A stretch of 64,000 nucleotides of DNA, from contig CM026423.1 of NCBI GenBank assembly GCA_014871385.1, forward strand, positions 19,333,690-19,397,689. The letters run 5' to 3'. The stretch is from Ceratodon purpureus. Its lineage: Eukaryota; Streptophyta; Bryopsida; Pseudoditrichales; Ditrichaceae. Under the pieces are notes generated by a model. That model saw only the letters and a list, made by a program, of their open reading frames with translations, was not told the origin of the DNA and made no database searches. This document shows, in pieces, positions 26,246 through 37,261 of the stretch (the stretch's first letter is position 1; each line of letters begins with the position of its first letter). The position numbers and the translations under genes are program-made.

Positions 26246-28985
26246 CTACTTGTATTTGTCCTTTTGTGGATGCTTTGTGTGTTTTTTCTGAGTTCTGGAG
26301 GTGTAGTGTTATTGCACCTTTTACTTGGGAGCTGTTAATCACGTTCGGCGTCACTGTGCGGTGTCTTCAGTCGAAAGCTGCGACACTTGACAATGGAACT
26401 GGCTGTTTTTTTGAGGATGGCTAGCCTTATTGACCACACCGTTATGAATGCATGAAGGAATTGGAAGAGTGTCATGGTTTATTGACATGGTCTAACGTAC
26501 AGAAAGAACTCCTTACGGAGTTGGTATTAAGTGGGGCTGTATAGGATGAGGAAATTCTGCTGATTTGTTTCTCATTAGTTAGCTGCGTCTGCCTGGAAGG
26601 AAAAGACATTCTATCGTCGCCCAAATTGGGCACCTAATATGTACCGGAACACCAGAACAGGTTCACCACCTGGTGAACGAATATTTATTTTTTTGAAAAA
26701 ATTAAGGTTTGCCTCTGAAAAACTGAATTCCTCAATTTTTGTTTGAATTCTTTATCTAAACTTGATTTTCTATTTTAAACATCTTGTTCTCACAAATTTT
26801 GATTTGCAATGTTTAGGTTGATTATCTTGTGATTGAATCCCACATTTTTTACTTGTTCTCAATTATGGTCAAAGTCTAGTTCTTTTGATTTAGAAGGATG
26901 CGCATTTTCTTGTGCCCAAAATGACATAGGGATTATTAAATGATTCTTCCATTGAAGTTGTATTTTCCATGACCTCCATTCTTTTATTTGTTCAAGGTTA
27001 AATTGAGATCTAAGCAAGTAGATACCTCTAGCAAGTATCATTATACTTTGAAATTCAATGGAGTAGAACAATCTTCAATTGCTATTTGAATATTTTGTTG
27101 ATCTTTGGCATTGCATCCTTTCATAACATCCTATAGCTTTGCTATTCTTAGAAATTTAATTTGTACAAGTTTGTTTGTAATCTAGGAAGAAAGGACATAG
27201 ATGTCAAAGGAATAGTTAGAGTTTCCAAATGGAAGTGCAAGCTCCCAATGAGTATCAATGATTTCTTTACAACCATCTTTACTGTTTGATTTAAATATAG
27301 TGTTCAACTTATTTTTGAATGTAGTGTTCAACTTTTTGCATGCTATAAATTGGCCAAGATAACATATTAGAAGTGGATACAAAACCAAATAAATGACCTT
27401 CAAATCTACAATATATAGATAGCTAGCCCATGGCTCAACAAAAATTGACACAACATTTATATGATAAATCAGCTATAATCGGTGTAAATTTGAAGTTAAG
27501 ATTGCAATGTGTGGATGGTTCGTAAATTATTCACTTGCAAATAGTGATTAGGTTTTCATGTTTGTTGTACAACAATAAGTATCAAATGATATAAGTTATA
27601 AGTCTTGACAACTCAGTCTTATTACCAAGGAAATCCAAAATATCTTCTGGTGGATTTTTTAGAAAAAATTGTGCTTAATCTCCACAAATGATATACTAGG
27701 AATTGAATATGGACACAAAGACATGCTTAATTGTTTGATTCCTTTTCATACATATGTATATCATCTATAAATAAAGCAACAAACAATTAAATATATAGAA
27801 TCCTATCAAAGACACATTAAATGAACTTTACCATCATCACATAAAATTGTTGCAATGTGTCAATGCTTATTTTAGTGTCATTTATGTTTTGATACTAATA
27901 TTTTATTTAAATTACATTCAAAAAATAAGTTTTTGTAATATTCCATCTCGTACGTATTGAAATAGCATTGAAGATACTATAATAATTAGAAAGTCTTTGA
28001 ATATGTAAATTGTTTGTACATAACTTTTGTATTTGCAATAAGGACAAATGAATAGCAAATGTGAATAATTAAAATCAACATTTCACAATGCATTTCAAAA
28101 CACATTATCACAAAGGATAAGAACCTAAGCAAAACTTGTTATAAATTATTGAATATATAAATTTAGAATATCCAAATGTATTTTGAAGTAAAGCGTTATT
28201 TTGAAGTTTTCAACTATAGCAATTAATTTATGAAATGAGAGAGGAAAACCTGTTAATTGATTCTAAATTTTAAACCAAAAAAAGAACCAATAATATGAAA
28301 AATCAAGCTGTTTGTCTTAGAAAAAATCAACCTTTATTTTTCGAGTTTGAAAATAGACCAACCCTAATTTATATATATTTTTTTATCATAAACTCTTTTT
28401 AATGCAGTGACGTTTGGAAGAAAGAATGATTTTTAAAGTATTCTAAACACTTCTTCATTTTATTTTTTTAAATTTCAAATGAATTTTTAAATTGCAAAAC
28501 CGATTTTACTACAAACAAAAATATTTCAAATACATTTTAAAACTTATAAATGATAGTTATAATTAATTCGGTTCAAAAGATTACATTGACGTCTAATCAA
28601 AGAAAAATCACACAATTTGCAATGATAGTCAGTTGATCATATATGAAATTTAACATAGTAAATGCTTCAAATACTTTGAGTTTTGTTAAAAAGAAGATGG
28701 CAAATCTGAAAAATTTCAAAAAACGAATGACTTTCAAATAGCTTCAAAATCATTAAAGATCACGAAATACTTCACTAATCAATATCTCTAATTAAGATTA
28801 TCGCAAATATAAAACCACAACAAGTAGTATTTACAAAATTCTTTGTATTTCATACATGTGTTACAAGAAACACAAAAACATGTACATTTTAACGCAGTAG
28901 ATAATTCACATAACGTGATTACCTAATTCTAAGTAAAAAAAATTAAAAAAAGTTAAAATATCCGCACTCAATCAAAATTCACAAA
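26246..28985. other. AT-rich intergenic DNA
   Basis: No gene seen. Composition becomes very AT-rich after 26.6 kb. The short minus-strand frames at 26859-27071 and 27182-27451 have no recognisable motif. Confidence 0.55.
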
Positions 28986-31207
28986 ATGTCTGGGCTTATG
29001 TTTCCTGTAAATGTAAATTATGTGACTGGAGGAGGTGCGGCAGATGATCCTGGGCATGGAGGAGGTGCCGATGATTCAAAAGAAAATGTTCCTAAAAAGG
29101 AAGATTCTAAAGCAAATGTTCCAAAACCCCCTCCAAATCCACCAAAACCTGACCTTCCTGAACCTAAACCTGTTCCTGAGCCTAAACCTGTTGTTGAAGT
29201 TCCCAAAGTTGAGCCTAAGGTAGAGGCACCTAAAGTTGAGCCTGAGCCGGAGGCTCCTAAAGATGATACCAAAGGTGTAGATGGAAAGGGAAGCCCAGGT
29301 AAATTTATTAATCAATGACATAAACTTTTCATTTTTCTAGAAGAAAAAACATGAAAAATTAAATGTGAAATTAATATTTGTTTTCAAGTTCGAATATGAA
29401 AGTAGGTTTTTCTTTGAATGTTTTTTATCATGTTCATTGATGTAGTATTAGAATGATGAAGCTTCCATTCATTGTTGGTGGTGTCCATTTGACTATCATT
29501 TACAAGTCAAACTTTTTGTACAATTAAATAGAAAAAATCTAAATTAGTTCTCCAGTGGTTGGAATCAGTTTCACTCTAGGAATGTTGGAATTTTCAAATA
29601 TTCTTTTTGATCATTTGATTTGAATTTAACAAATATAGAAGATTTTTTTAATTAAATGATGGTGACTTATTGTATCATTTATTTTCATTAATGGATTTTT
29701 CCATCAAAAATTCAAATTATTGATGATATACGAGAATTTCAATTGTATTTTTAATTTGTCTAGGTATTGGAAGTGATTCCGAATCAGATTCAATTGATGA
29801 AGATGGTGTGGAAAATTTTAGAGGTATTGATGGAGAAGAAAGGATTAGGATTATAAAGGATTTAACTTCTGGAGATAGAATTGCTTATTTTACTGAAGAA
29901 GAATTAGAAAGGTTAAAAAGAAGGCGATTACGTAGAAGGAAACAATCTAATCCTCCTGAAGGTTCTTGTGTTGGATCACTATTTAAAGAAGATGGTAATT
30001 CAAATTAATAAATATCATTAAAAATAAAATAAAATTCTACATATTTTTCTATGAAACTACATTTACTGTCGTTTTTAAAAACATGTTAATGTTTGAAGTT
30101 GCTAGTATTGGAATTCAATTTACTTATTATTCACAATGATCATAATATCTACATATAATCGTTATTTCTTTTATTTTGAGTCACATATAGTGTTTTTGAT
30201 GCAATAGTTGAAATAATTTAAATTATTGTGGCCATACATCATGCAATTTTTTGTCACCAATGATAATGAAATTTGCAAAATACCACATCATAAGTTCAAA
30301 TCCATGTTTGTGAAATTAATTATTCTTAATCATTTCCCTAAAGAAAATTTTGAATACATTCAATCCAATTTAAGGATAAATTCTACGAGCTCCATCTTAT
30401 TTTTATTATTTAAAATTCAAAAATACAATTTTCAAAATAAAATAATTTATTAATAGATTTGATATTATATTGAAATTAAAAGGAAGGATTTTCAGTTTAT
30501 ATAATTTAGCCAACTAATATTTTGAATATGCATAAAATGGCTTACTAAAGCATCCACTTCTTTAATAATATCATCTAGGAAAATGGATGGAAAAATGTAC
30601 AGTGCATGGACGAGTTAGTATGGAAGTTGAATACTTAATTGATGTTGATAAGGAATTAAGAAATTACGTAAGACCAGGTGGACCATATAAGTTAACTCGA
30701 TATGCTGTTGTTGATAAAGATGTTCATGTTTGTGCTGATTATGCGGATTGGTATTATGATCCAGAATTGCGCTATGTAAAAGACTATGATATAAAAGGTT
30801 ATAGGAAACGAAGAATACAAAGGTGGTTGTCTGAAGTATTGCCTATTCATGAAGATGAAAGATTTGATAGGTATCTTGTACGATGCCATGCTGAAGCACT
30901 AAAAGAATTAACATTAATGAATCAAGAATACATAGAATATCAAAATACATTTCATCACATAGTTGACAAATGGGTTTCGGTTCTTCACCTTGGAATGTTG
31001 TTCAAGAGGAAAAATATGGGTAAAAGTTGCGATGTTAATGAATCTGCACTAATCATTAAATTGTTGAGAGAGCAATGTGAAATGTTGTATCATAAAACAA
31101 AAATAATATTTTTTGAAGAATCTACTGAGAAAAGGGATCGTAATGTAGTTCCAAAACAACATTGGATATTACATCCAAGAAACTTATGCGGTGATAGTCC
31201 AATTTAG
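28986..31207 (+). CDS. orphan three-exon protein: proline/lysine-rich N-terminus, acidic linker, unknown C-terminal domain
   Basis: Three exons join in phase through canonical sites: 28986-29298, 29764-29994 and 30579-31207, giving 390 aa. I do not recognise it. Residues about 1-35 are Gly/Asp-rich. Residues about 40-95 are low-complexity PEPKP/VEPK/VEAPK repeats, likely disordered. Residues 106-120 are Ser/Asp-rich (GSDSESDSIDEDG). Then a helical charged stretch (EERIRIIKDLTS, EEELERLKRRRLRRRKQ) carries an Arg/Lys cluster that could be a nuclear localisation signal. Residues 183-390 look globular and helix-rich (VHGRVSMEVEYLID, DWYYDPELRYVKDYD, YRKRRIQRWLSEVLP, HPRNLCGDSPI end). No signal peptide or membrane span is seen. 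Codons are strongly A/T-ending, unlike all other genes here. Open frame, splice phase and amino-acid complexity argue it is real; lineage-specific origin is inference. Confidence 0.75.
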
Positions 31208-32295
31208 ATGAAATAATTTTTTTTGACAATGTACTACATTAATGGAATTTTTTGATGAAAGCATAAACACCTCCTACTCGCACATTTCTTATATCAATTT
31301 CTTTCAGATTCTCTCATTATAAATCATTGACAACATTTAAAAGTCAAAATGTCTAGATTTAACATTTATAATTTATTGTTTATTACCAAGTCTCATAAAT
31401 TGGTCTCTTTCTGTCGAGTAAGGAATTAACACAACTACCATTGATATATAAAATTAATTTTTATTGGGTTCCATTGGCAAAATAAATAAAATCTTAATGC
31501 ACTTTAAAACATATCTTTAGTAGACCACATGAATAAGTTGTAAATATTTAAGACGTGTAATATGAGTTTGATTAATCCCAATTACAAACTTTCATGTTTA
31601 GTTGATGTACATTCTTTTTGGCAACAGAGGTGTTATCCTTTGATATGAGATGAAGTATTAAATCTAGTATGGATGTCAAGGCATACTTCCCTTGAAGACC
31701 ACTTCTGGTTGATGTAGTCGTTCGTTTTTAGACATTTTCCACGTATTCCTAACTGTGTCACACGACCTTGGAGGTTCAAGAATATTGCATATCTTTTGCA
31801 GTTGGAGATCCATGGCTGGCATCTCAAGTGTCACTTTCACACACAATTTAGGTGCTGATCATTGATACACAGTATATTGTGAAGAGGTCGTGTGGTCCAC
31901 TGATCATGTCAAGTAAGTTCCTTTATCGGCTTATTCAGTACAAGCATTTCAATTTGATTCACAGTGGTTGGATCATGTTTGCTCCTCAAGCGTAGGCATG
32001 GGCCCCAACAAATTCTGGATGCGGTAATTCTTCTACCGATTGCTACATCTACATACACCAACAGTTGGTAGTCTCAAGCTCATTAAGACTGCAGCATGAG
32101 ACTGCCGGTAGTGCAGAGGACATGTTACTATTCAAGTCATGCCGAAAACAAGACATCACTTACCGAAGTAGTCTTTCATGAACGCCTAGGTGCCCAGAAG
32201 CCGTTGTGTAAGAGATATACTGTGTGAGAGGTATACTGTGTAAGAGATAAACTGTGCAAAACATGTATTGTGCAAAAGTATTGTATTGATATATA

Positions 32296-32405
32296 GGACT
32301 TCAGAAACATTATCATTGAAGGCGAAAAGAGAGACTATATCAAAGAGAACCTAAAGATCCGGTATCCTAAATTGACGATGCTTATGTACTCTAGGTGCAT
32401 ATAAC
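32296..32405 (+). repeat. Diverged direct repeat, copy A
   Basis: Matches 32660-32790 over about 100 bp. Examples are CATTATC..GAAGGYGA, AGAGARAYTATATC, CTAAAG.ATCCG.TATCC and GATGC...ATGTACTCT. Copy A is followed almost at once by a sequence resembling the 3' flank of the secreted-protein gene. Confidence 0.7.
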
Positions 32406-32420
32406 TTAGAGCATCACTCC

Positions 32421-32560
32421 CGGTGCTGGTGATTAAGACTTGTTCATGGAACTGTTGTATCAGCCAGAAACGCTCTCCATTTTTTCGAGCAATGGGCTGC
32501 AGTGAATGAATAGCGATCAAATCCTTCAGCTTGTTCGTTCCGATACTTTGTGTTGGACTC
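32421..32560 (+). repeat. Degenerate copy of the cysteine-repeat gene's 3' flank
   Basis: Resembles 34566-34710, downstream of the secreted-protein stop codon. Shared blocks include CGGTGCT, AAGACTTGTTCATGGAACTG, CAGCCAGAAA and CTCTCCA, then a decayed remainder. This suggests a partly deleted paralogous locus. Confidence 0.7.
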
Positions 32561-32659
32561 AAACCATTCTCTAATTGGTCAAACTGCTAACATTGGTGTA
32601 TAATGCAACTCTCTATACTCATCGACACTCCCCTATCCTCATTGATATAAACGAGAAAG

Positions 32660-32790
32660 GTTGATGAATGGATTGGTATACAGTTACAAGCATTATCTGT
32701 GAAGGTGACACGAGAGAGATTATATCGAAAAGAATCTAAAGGATCCGATATCCAAGAGAGTCGATGCATCATGTACTCTTGGTTCGAGTA
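32660..32790 (+). repeat. Diverged direct repeat, copy B
   Basis: Counterpart of copy A, upstream of the intact secreted-protein gene. Confidence 0.7.
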
Positions 32791-33188
32791 ACATCTAGTA
32801 AATTCGAAGGCATTGAATAAATTCTTGCCGTGCACGTTCGACTGAAGTGTGAAGTGGACTGTGGGTCTTGAGACTGTAATTTTCCGGTGTTCTTCAGGGT
32901 GGCCAAGTCTTGCAAAGAAGTGAAATCCAGGTGGGACTAAATTGAAGTCTCATAGTGTAGGGGGCAGCGGCCCAGCAGTTCACGAAACCAAGATTTAAGG
33001 GCAGGTGGATGAAGTCTCGCTGGGAGAGGCCTCGAAGCTAGGCAGGAAATGGGCTCAAGAGGAACACGAAAAGGAGATCCTTCTCAAAACGACGGAGGAG
33101 GCCTCATCCATCCAAAGTTGGTGGGGGTAATTAACGTCTTGCGGGGCGGGTTCATTACGAGCCTCGCCGCTCCGTCCACTGCAAGGGG

Positions 33189-33196
33189 TATATAAA
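33189..33196 (+). promoter_or_regulatory. TATA box candidate
   Basis: TATATAAA in the context GGGGTATATAAAGGTGC, about 400 bp before the start codon of the secreted cysteine-repeat protein. The distance leaves room for a 5' UTR and possibly a 5' UTR intron: an acceptor-like GGCGCAG lies at about 33566-33572, shortly before the ATG. Confidence 0.55.
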
Positions 33197-33593
33197 GGTG
33201 CTCCGGTGCCTGTGCTCCATCGTTATTTGCACTCACGGCACTTGGTGAAGTTGTTCCTGCCAGATTTCTGTAAGGCCTTGCTCTACAGTACCCGCTCTCT
33301 TCCGTTTTGTGATGCATGCACTCATCCTGCTGTCTCGATTTTAGCTCCACGTACATTTTTTTGTTACTCCCTGTGATGTCATCGTTGGTGTTGAATTACT
33401 TTGCCTCATGCGCTGCTCGAATTGAGTCCAGCTTGAATTCTCTAACTCTTCCTCGAATTCAGTTCCACATGTATGCCTGTATCACCATCAACTTAACAGT
33501 CTAAAGGATAGCTGTGAATGTGCGACGCAGAGTACTGGAATTCATATGTGGTGTGTGTGCATGTTGGCGCAGATCCAGACCAGCTACTGCATC

Positions 33594-34352
33594 ATGGAGC
33601 GTGTGCTCATGTTCGTCAGGCTCAGCCTCTGCGTGCTTCTGCTTTTCTCCTTTTCACCTGTCACCCACGGCGCCCGGATGCTGAGCGCTCGCGTCCAAGC
33701 TGAGCTTCCACCGTGCGGGGACGTCCCTGGTGGCATTCCGGGCTGGGACTGCTTCGACCCTCCCACGCACGACCTTCCGCCCTGTGACTACAAGCACCAG
33801 AGGCCAGGCATCGACTGCTGGCCCAAGACTCCCCCTGCTGCCGAGGTGACGCCGGTGAGGGGCATTACTTACTCAGCCGCCGGAGGTGCATCAACTCATG
33901 ATGACGCCCAGGTCGTCGCTGCTGCTCGGAGCGGCGGTCACCATGTTGAAGGGCAGCTTCCGCCGTGCAAGGATGTTCCCGGCGGGATTCCCAACTGGAA
34001 CTGCTACGACCCTCCCTCGACGCCCCTTCCGCCCTGCGACTACGAGCACCAGAACCCCGGCATCGACTGCCGCCCTCCAGCCTTCAAGGCGAAGGCGGTG
34101 ACGGACATCTCAGCTGCATCCCAGATGATCGCTGCTGCTCAGAGCGGTGACCACCATGTTGAAGGGGAGCTTCCGCCGTGCAAGGATGTTCCCGGCGGAA
34201 TTCAGAACTGGGACTGCTACGACCCGCCGTCGACGCCCCTTCCTCCCTGCGACTACGAGCACCAGAACCCCGGCATCGACTGCTCTACTGACTCCCAGAA
34301 GCCTCGGCCTCCAGCCTTCAAGGCGAAGGCGGCGACTGACAAGGGCGAGTAG
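33594..34352 (+). CDS. secreted tandem cysteine-loop repeat protein (unknown family)
   Basis: A single-exon ORF of 252 aa. I chose the Met at 33594 because it is followed by a clean signal peptide (MERVLMFVRLSLCVLLLFSF, cleavage probably near THGA, residue about 27). An in-frame Met 16 codons upstream would spoil it. The mature part holds three modules with invariant spacing C-x11-C-x10-C-x10-C: Cys 41/53/64/75, 125/137/148/159 and 196/208/219/230. Each module is itself two half-repeats beginning LPPC: one with DVPGGI..W.C, one with DY.HQ.PGIDC. Modules 2 and 3 also share linkers (SG.HHVEG before, PPAFKAKA after) and are very similar in nucleotide sequence. It is predicted extracellular with about two disulfides per module. 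It could be a wall/apoplastic protein or a multi-peptide precursor; no function can be assigned. Codon use is GC-rich, the opposite of the orphan gene nearby. Confidence 0.8.
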   Translation: MERVLMFVRLSLCVLLLFSFSPVTHGARMLSARVQAELPPCGDVPGGIPGWDCFDPPTHDLPPCDYKHQRPGIDCWPKTPPAAEVTPVRGITYSAAGGASTHDDAQVVAAARSGGHHVEGQLPPCKDVPGGIPNWNCYDPPSTPLPPCDYEHQNPGIDCRPPAFKAKAVTDISAASQMIAAAQSGDHHVEGELPPCKDVPGGIQNWDCYDPPSTPLPPCDYEHQNPGIDCSTDSQKPRPPAFKAKAATDKGE

Positions 34353-34565
34353 CTGATGTTGTGATCAGTTGTGACGACCCATACCGTGGAGCATGCGGGG
34401 TTGTGTTCTACATCGCATTGATCGGTAGACATGCAGACGGTGTGTAGTAGCAGAGGCAGGCTAGCTTTTTTAATAAGTAGTTGCAGAGTAAGCCGTGTGG
34501 ACACCAGTAGTTTTCTTGTCCAGGCAGCATGTTGATGCAACTCCTGCAGCAGCTAGCAACCTGAT

Positions 34566-34710
34566 CGGTGCTTGGGAATAAGACTTGTTCATGGAACTGT
34601 CGTCGCAGCCAGAAATACTCTCCAATGTGTTGTCGAGCAACCGTCTTGCAAGTGAATGAAATGGGATGCGCCTCACCATGTTTGGTCCTGGTATTGTTCT
34701 GTGTTGTTTG
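34566..34710 (+). repeat. 3' flank of secreted-protein gene, duplicated upstream
   Basis: Reference copy for the degenerate repeat at 32421-32560. It starts about 210 bp after the stop codon, so it is probably 3' UTR or terminator-proximal DNA. Confidence 0.65.
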
Positions 34711-35222
34711 GGAACCATTTCTCTGGTCAGTAGGTCTAGGAGTTAGAATTCCGGATTTTTTATGTCTGATAATCATTTGTATCTTATGTTTGTTTCATCT
34801 ATTTCTGTAAAATTATGTTTGTATTACTTGTGTTTTTTCTTATTTTTGTCTTCGATGGTATCAGAACAGTCATCGTTTAAGTTGTTAATCATCATGACGG
34901 CATTCCTAGGGAGGGATATCATGCCAAACCTAGCATGAATTTATAATGTTGAAGACTCGGAAGGTCCGAGATAGCTTCAACTTACAACGCATGACGGCCT
35001 TTGCCCATTTGGCTTCGTGCCAAGTTGCAACAGAGACTGTCTCCAGGGACGTTCACCCAAATCCGGCACTCTACATCAAACCAATGTTATCTATGGGATG
35101 AAGTCATTTGGGGAATTGAATTCTACGAATCGAACAGAATATGTCACTCGTGGGTATGGTTCTGTCTAGACCCCGGCGCCACGGGATCATTTGAATGCTC
35201 AGCTTGCATCTGCGTAGCGTTC

Positions 35223-35519
35223 ATGGCAGGCCCCGGCGCTGCAGCGGCACGGCCGTGGATGCCCAATTTAACATCTAAGTTTCAAGACATCTGGAAGCAG
35301 GCAACCAAATCTCAAGGAAGGCCAAGAACTGACCACGCAGAGGAGAATGGCGATGGCCGTGAAGATGATGGGAGCAGGTTCTTCGATGCCAACTCGCGGG
35401 TGTGGGAGCGGTACGCCGACGTCGCGCGCTACAATCCTCCATCTCCGACTCTGCCTTTGCCCTTCAAGTACTATGGCCAGCCTTTCTACAAAGGCTTTGC
35501 CTGGGAGACCAAAGTTTGA
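35223..35519 (+). CDS. small unknown protein (98 aa)
   Basis: The ORF from ATG 35223 (MAGPGAAAARPWMPNLTSKF) ends with PLPFKYYGQPFYKGFAWETKV. The frame is open further upstream, but composition changes to protein-like at this Met. It has an Ala-rich start, an acidic middle (EENGDGREDDGS) and an aromatic, proline-rich end. There is no signal peptide, membrane span or known motif. I do not recognise the family. Its GC-rich codon use and unbiased composition favour a real gene or the last exon of one. No splice partner was established. Confidence 0.45.
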   Translation: MAGPGAAAARPWMPNLTSKFQDIWKQATKSQGRPRTDHAEENGDGREDDGSRFFDANSRVWERYADVARYNPPSPTLPLPFKYYGQPFYKGFAWETKV

Positions 35520-36315
35520 TGCTGTCTACTTTCGCTACTTAGGGTTCCACTTTGTACCCATGAATTGAAGTTCCATCACATGGTGGGTTATGTTTGGACA
35601 TCCTAGAGGCTCGTTTGATGCATTTTACCGACTTACAGGAGGTATGATCACCTGCTGAATACACTCTTCAAGAGGTGCGAAGGGATTAATTACAACCCTT
35701 CACTCTCATTCACTCTGGTTATCATGTTTTGCTCTGTTAGGGTTTTGTAGGACTGTCACTGAAGGTAGAAACCTCCATAGCCATCAAGCTTCCATTTCCT
35801 CGACTGTCTTTGCATAGCATCATTTATAACTGCTTTGAAATGTGGGTTTCTAGATGGGTTACAAATGGCTTGTCTTCTTCCTTAATTGTAAACTATGTAG
35901 CACAAAGACATGCCATGGATGTAATGGAACAACACGCTTGTGTTTGTAATAATCTTAGAGGGGCAACAGTCGTTGAGGCGAGTCTGATTGTTCGAAGATG
36001 CCCATACATTTACTAAAGCTTACTGATTGTCGAGTGTAATTCCAGTCCAAAACTAGGTGTGGGGGAACTATTCATGTGTGCAAATGGGATACAATTGGGA
36101 TTTGTAGCGTTGTAATCCTCATCATGGCGATAGGGGAGCCTTGGGGAAATCCTTGGCCTAGGTGTTATCCTTTGATATGAGAAACGCCGGCTGCATTTTC
36201 TTGAATCTGAAGTTGGAATAGGAGTGAAGCACTGTTGAGCAATGCTTAAAATAAATGTAAAACATCCTTAAAACATCCTTGTGCCAAAAATGACACTTAT
36301 GACGGCTTCCAAAAC
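35520..36315. other. intergenic DNA between the small ORF and the tRNA
   Basis: No gene seen. It contains GGTGTTATCCTTTGATATGA at about 36164, which is also present at about 31630. Confidence 0.5.
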
Positions 36316-36396
36316 GTGCTCAGCAGGATTCGAACCTGCGCGGGCAAAGCCCACATGATTTCTAGTCATGCCCGATAACCACTCCGGCATGAGCAC
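36316..36396 (-). tRNA. tRNA-Ser (anticodon AGA)
   Basis: The minus strand folds as a class II tRNA. The acceptor is GTGCTCA/TGAGCAC (7 bp), and the D stem is CCG/CGG with loop GAGTGGTTAT. The anticodon stem is CATGA/TCATG with loop CTAGAAA, so the anticodon is AGA (serine). A long variable arm GGGC-TTT-GCCC and T arm GCAGG-TTCGAAT-CCTGC follow. No intron and no encoded CCA. A TTTT run directly downstream on the minus strand serves as a Pol III terminator. Confidence 0.97.
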
Positions 36397-37261
36397 GGAT
36401 TTCTCGCAGGCGCTTTCCTGCCGTAAAAGCGAGCACCATTGGTATCGACCCATTCCGGTTAACTTCGCAGCGGGGATAGAAGAAGGTAATCTGCACTGGA
36501 CATTAGCGCATACATCTCAGCATTTCGTATACTAAACCTGGGCTGGAACTTTAGAGTGTGTAGTTCTATGTACCATAAGTAGTGACGCATATCAGTAATT
36601 ATCATAAAACCAAAACTGCGTCGAAGTAGTGAGACCCCAGATAACTGACTCTGTAAGTGTCCACAAAAGATGCATCCACTATTGAACCCCATAGCGTTAC
36701 CACCTTGTAAAGTACTGTTTACTCGAAAAATCGTAGCATGGTACATACATCTCACAAGAAATGTCGGAAAAGTCCAGTCACACCCTAGAAACTCAGATCC
36801 GTCAATACCTTCAAATTTCCCCGCAGCACTTGGCCAATCAAGCACTACCCTGTTGCTTCACACAACATAATTGTCAAACCGCAATAACCAAAAAATAGCC
36901 GCCCGAGGCGAAGCAAACATATCCAGGACTCCTGAGAACTCATGGTGTTTATCTCGTCAAGGGGATTCTAATCCGACATTAAAAGTTCATTAAAGGTAGG
37001 ACAAAAAAGCACAGCCGTAGTTACTGATCTGAATCTACATTTATGTATTTAAAAAATTGGAAACCCAAAAAACCCAAGCAGTACACCTGGCTCGAAGATC
37101 ACGAGAACGTAGCCAAATTTTGAAAACCCGAATATTATGTCTCATTAAAAGCGCGTTCTTACAGCATGTGCTTGAGCAACTCTTTTCTCCAGCAAGAGGA
37201 ACCAGCGAATATGCCATGGAACATGTCCAGCAGGTATAAAAATGGACTACCAGGGTTCTAT
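36397..37261. other. intergenic DNA between tRNA-Ser and RPL4
   Basis: No gene was recognised. It probably includes the RPL4 3' UTR near 37.0-37.26 kb. A 128-codon minus-strand frame at 36459-36845 has no recognisable motif. Confidence 0.5.

Larger units (their letters stand above)
31208..33188. other. intergenic DNA with relic repeats, upstream of the cysteine-repeat gene
   Basis: AT-rich until about 31.6 kb, then of mixed composition. It holds degenerate copies of sequences found around the downstream secreted-protein gene (annotated separately). No intact gene was recognised. Confidence 0.55.

Noticed and set aside
28986-29318. Reading the proline-rich ORF at 28986 as a stand-alone 110-aa protein
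   Set aside because: A GT donor at 29299 and in-phase exons at 29764 and 30579 make a three-exon gene a better explanation.
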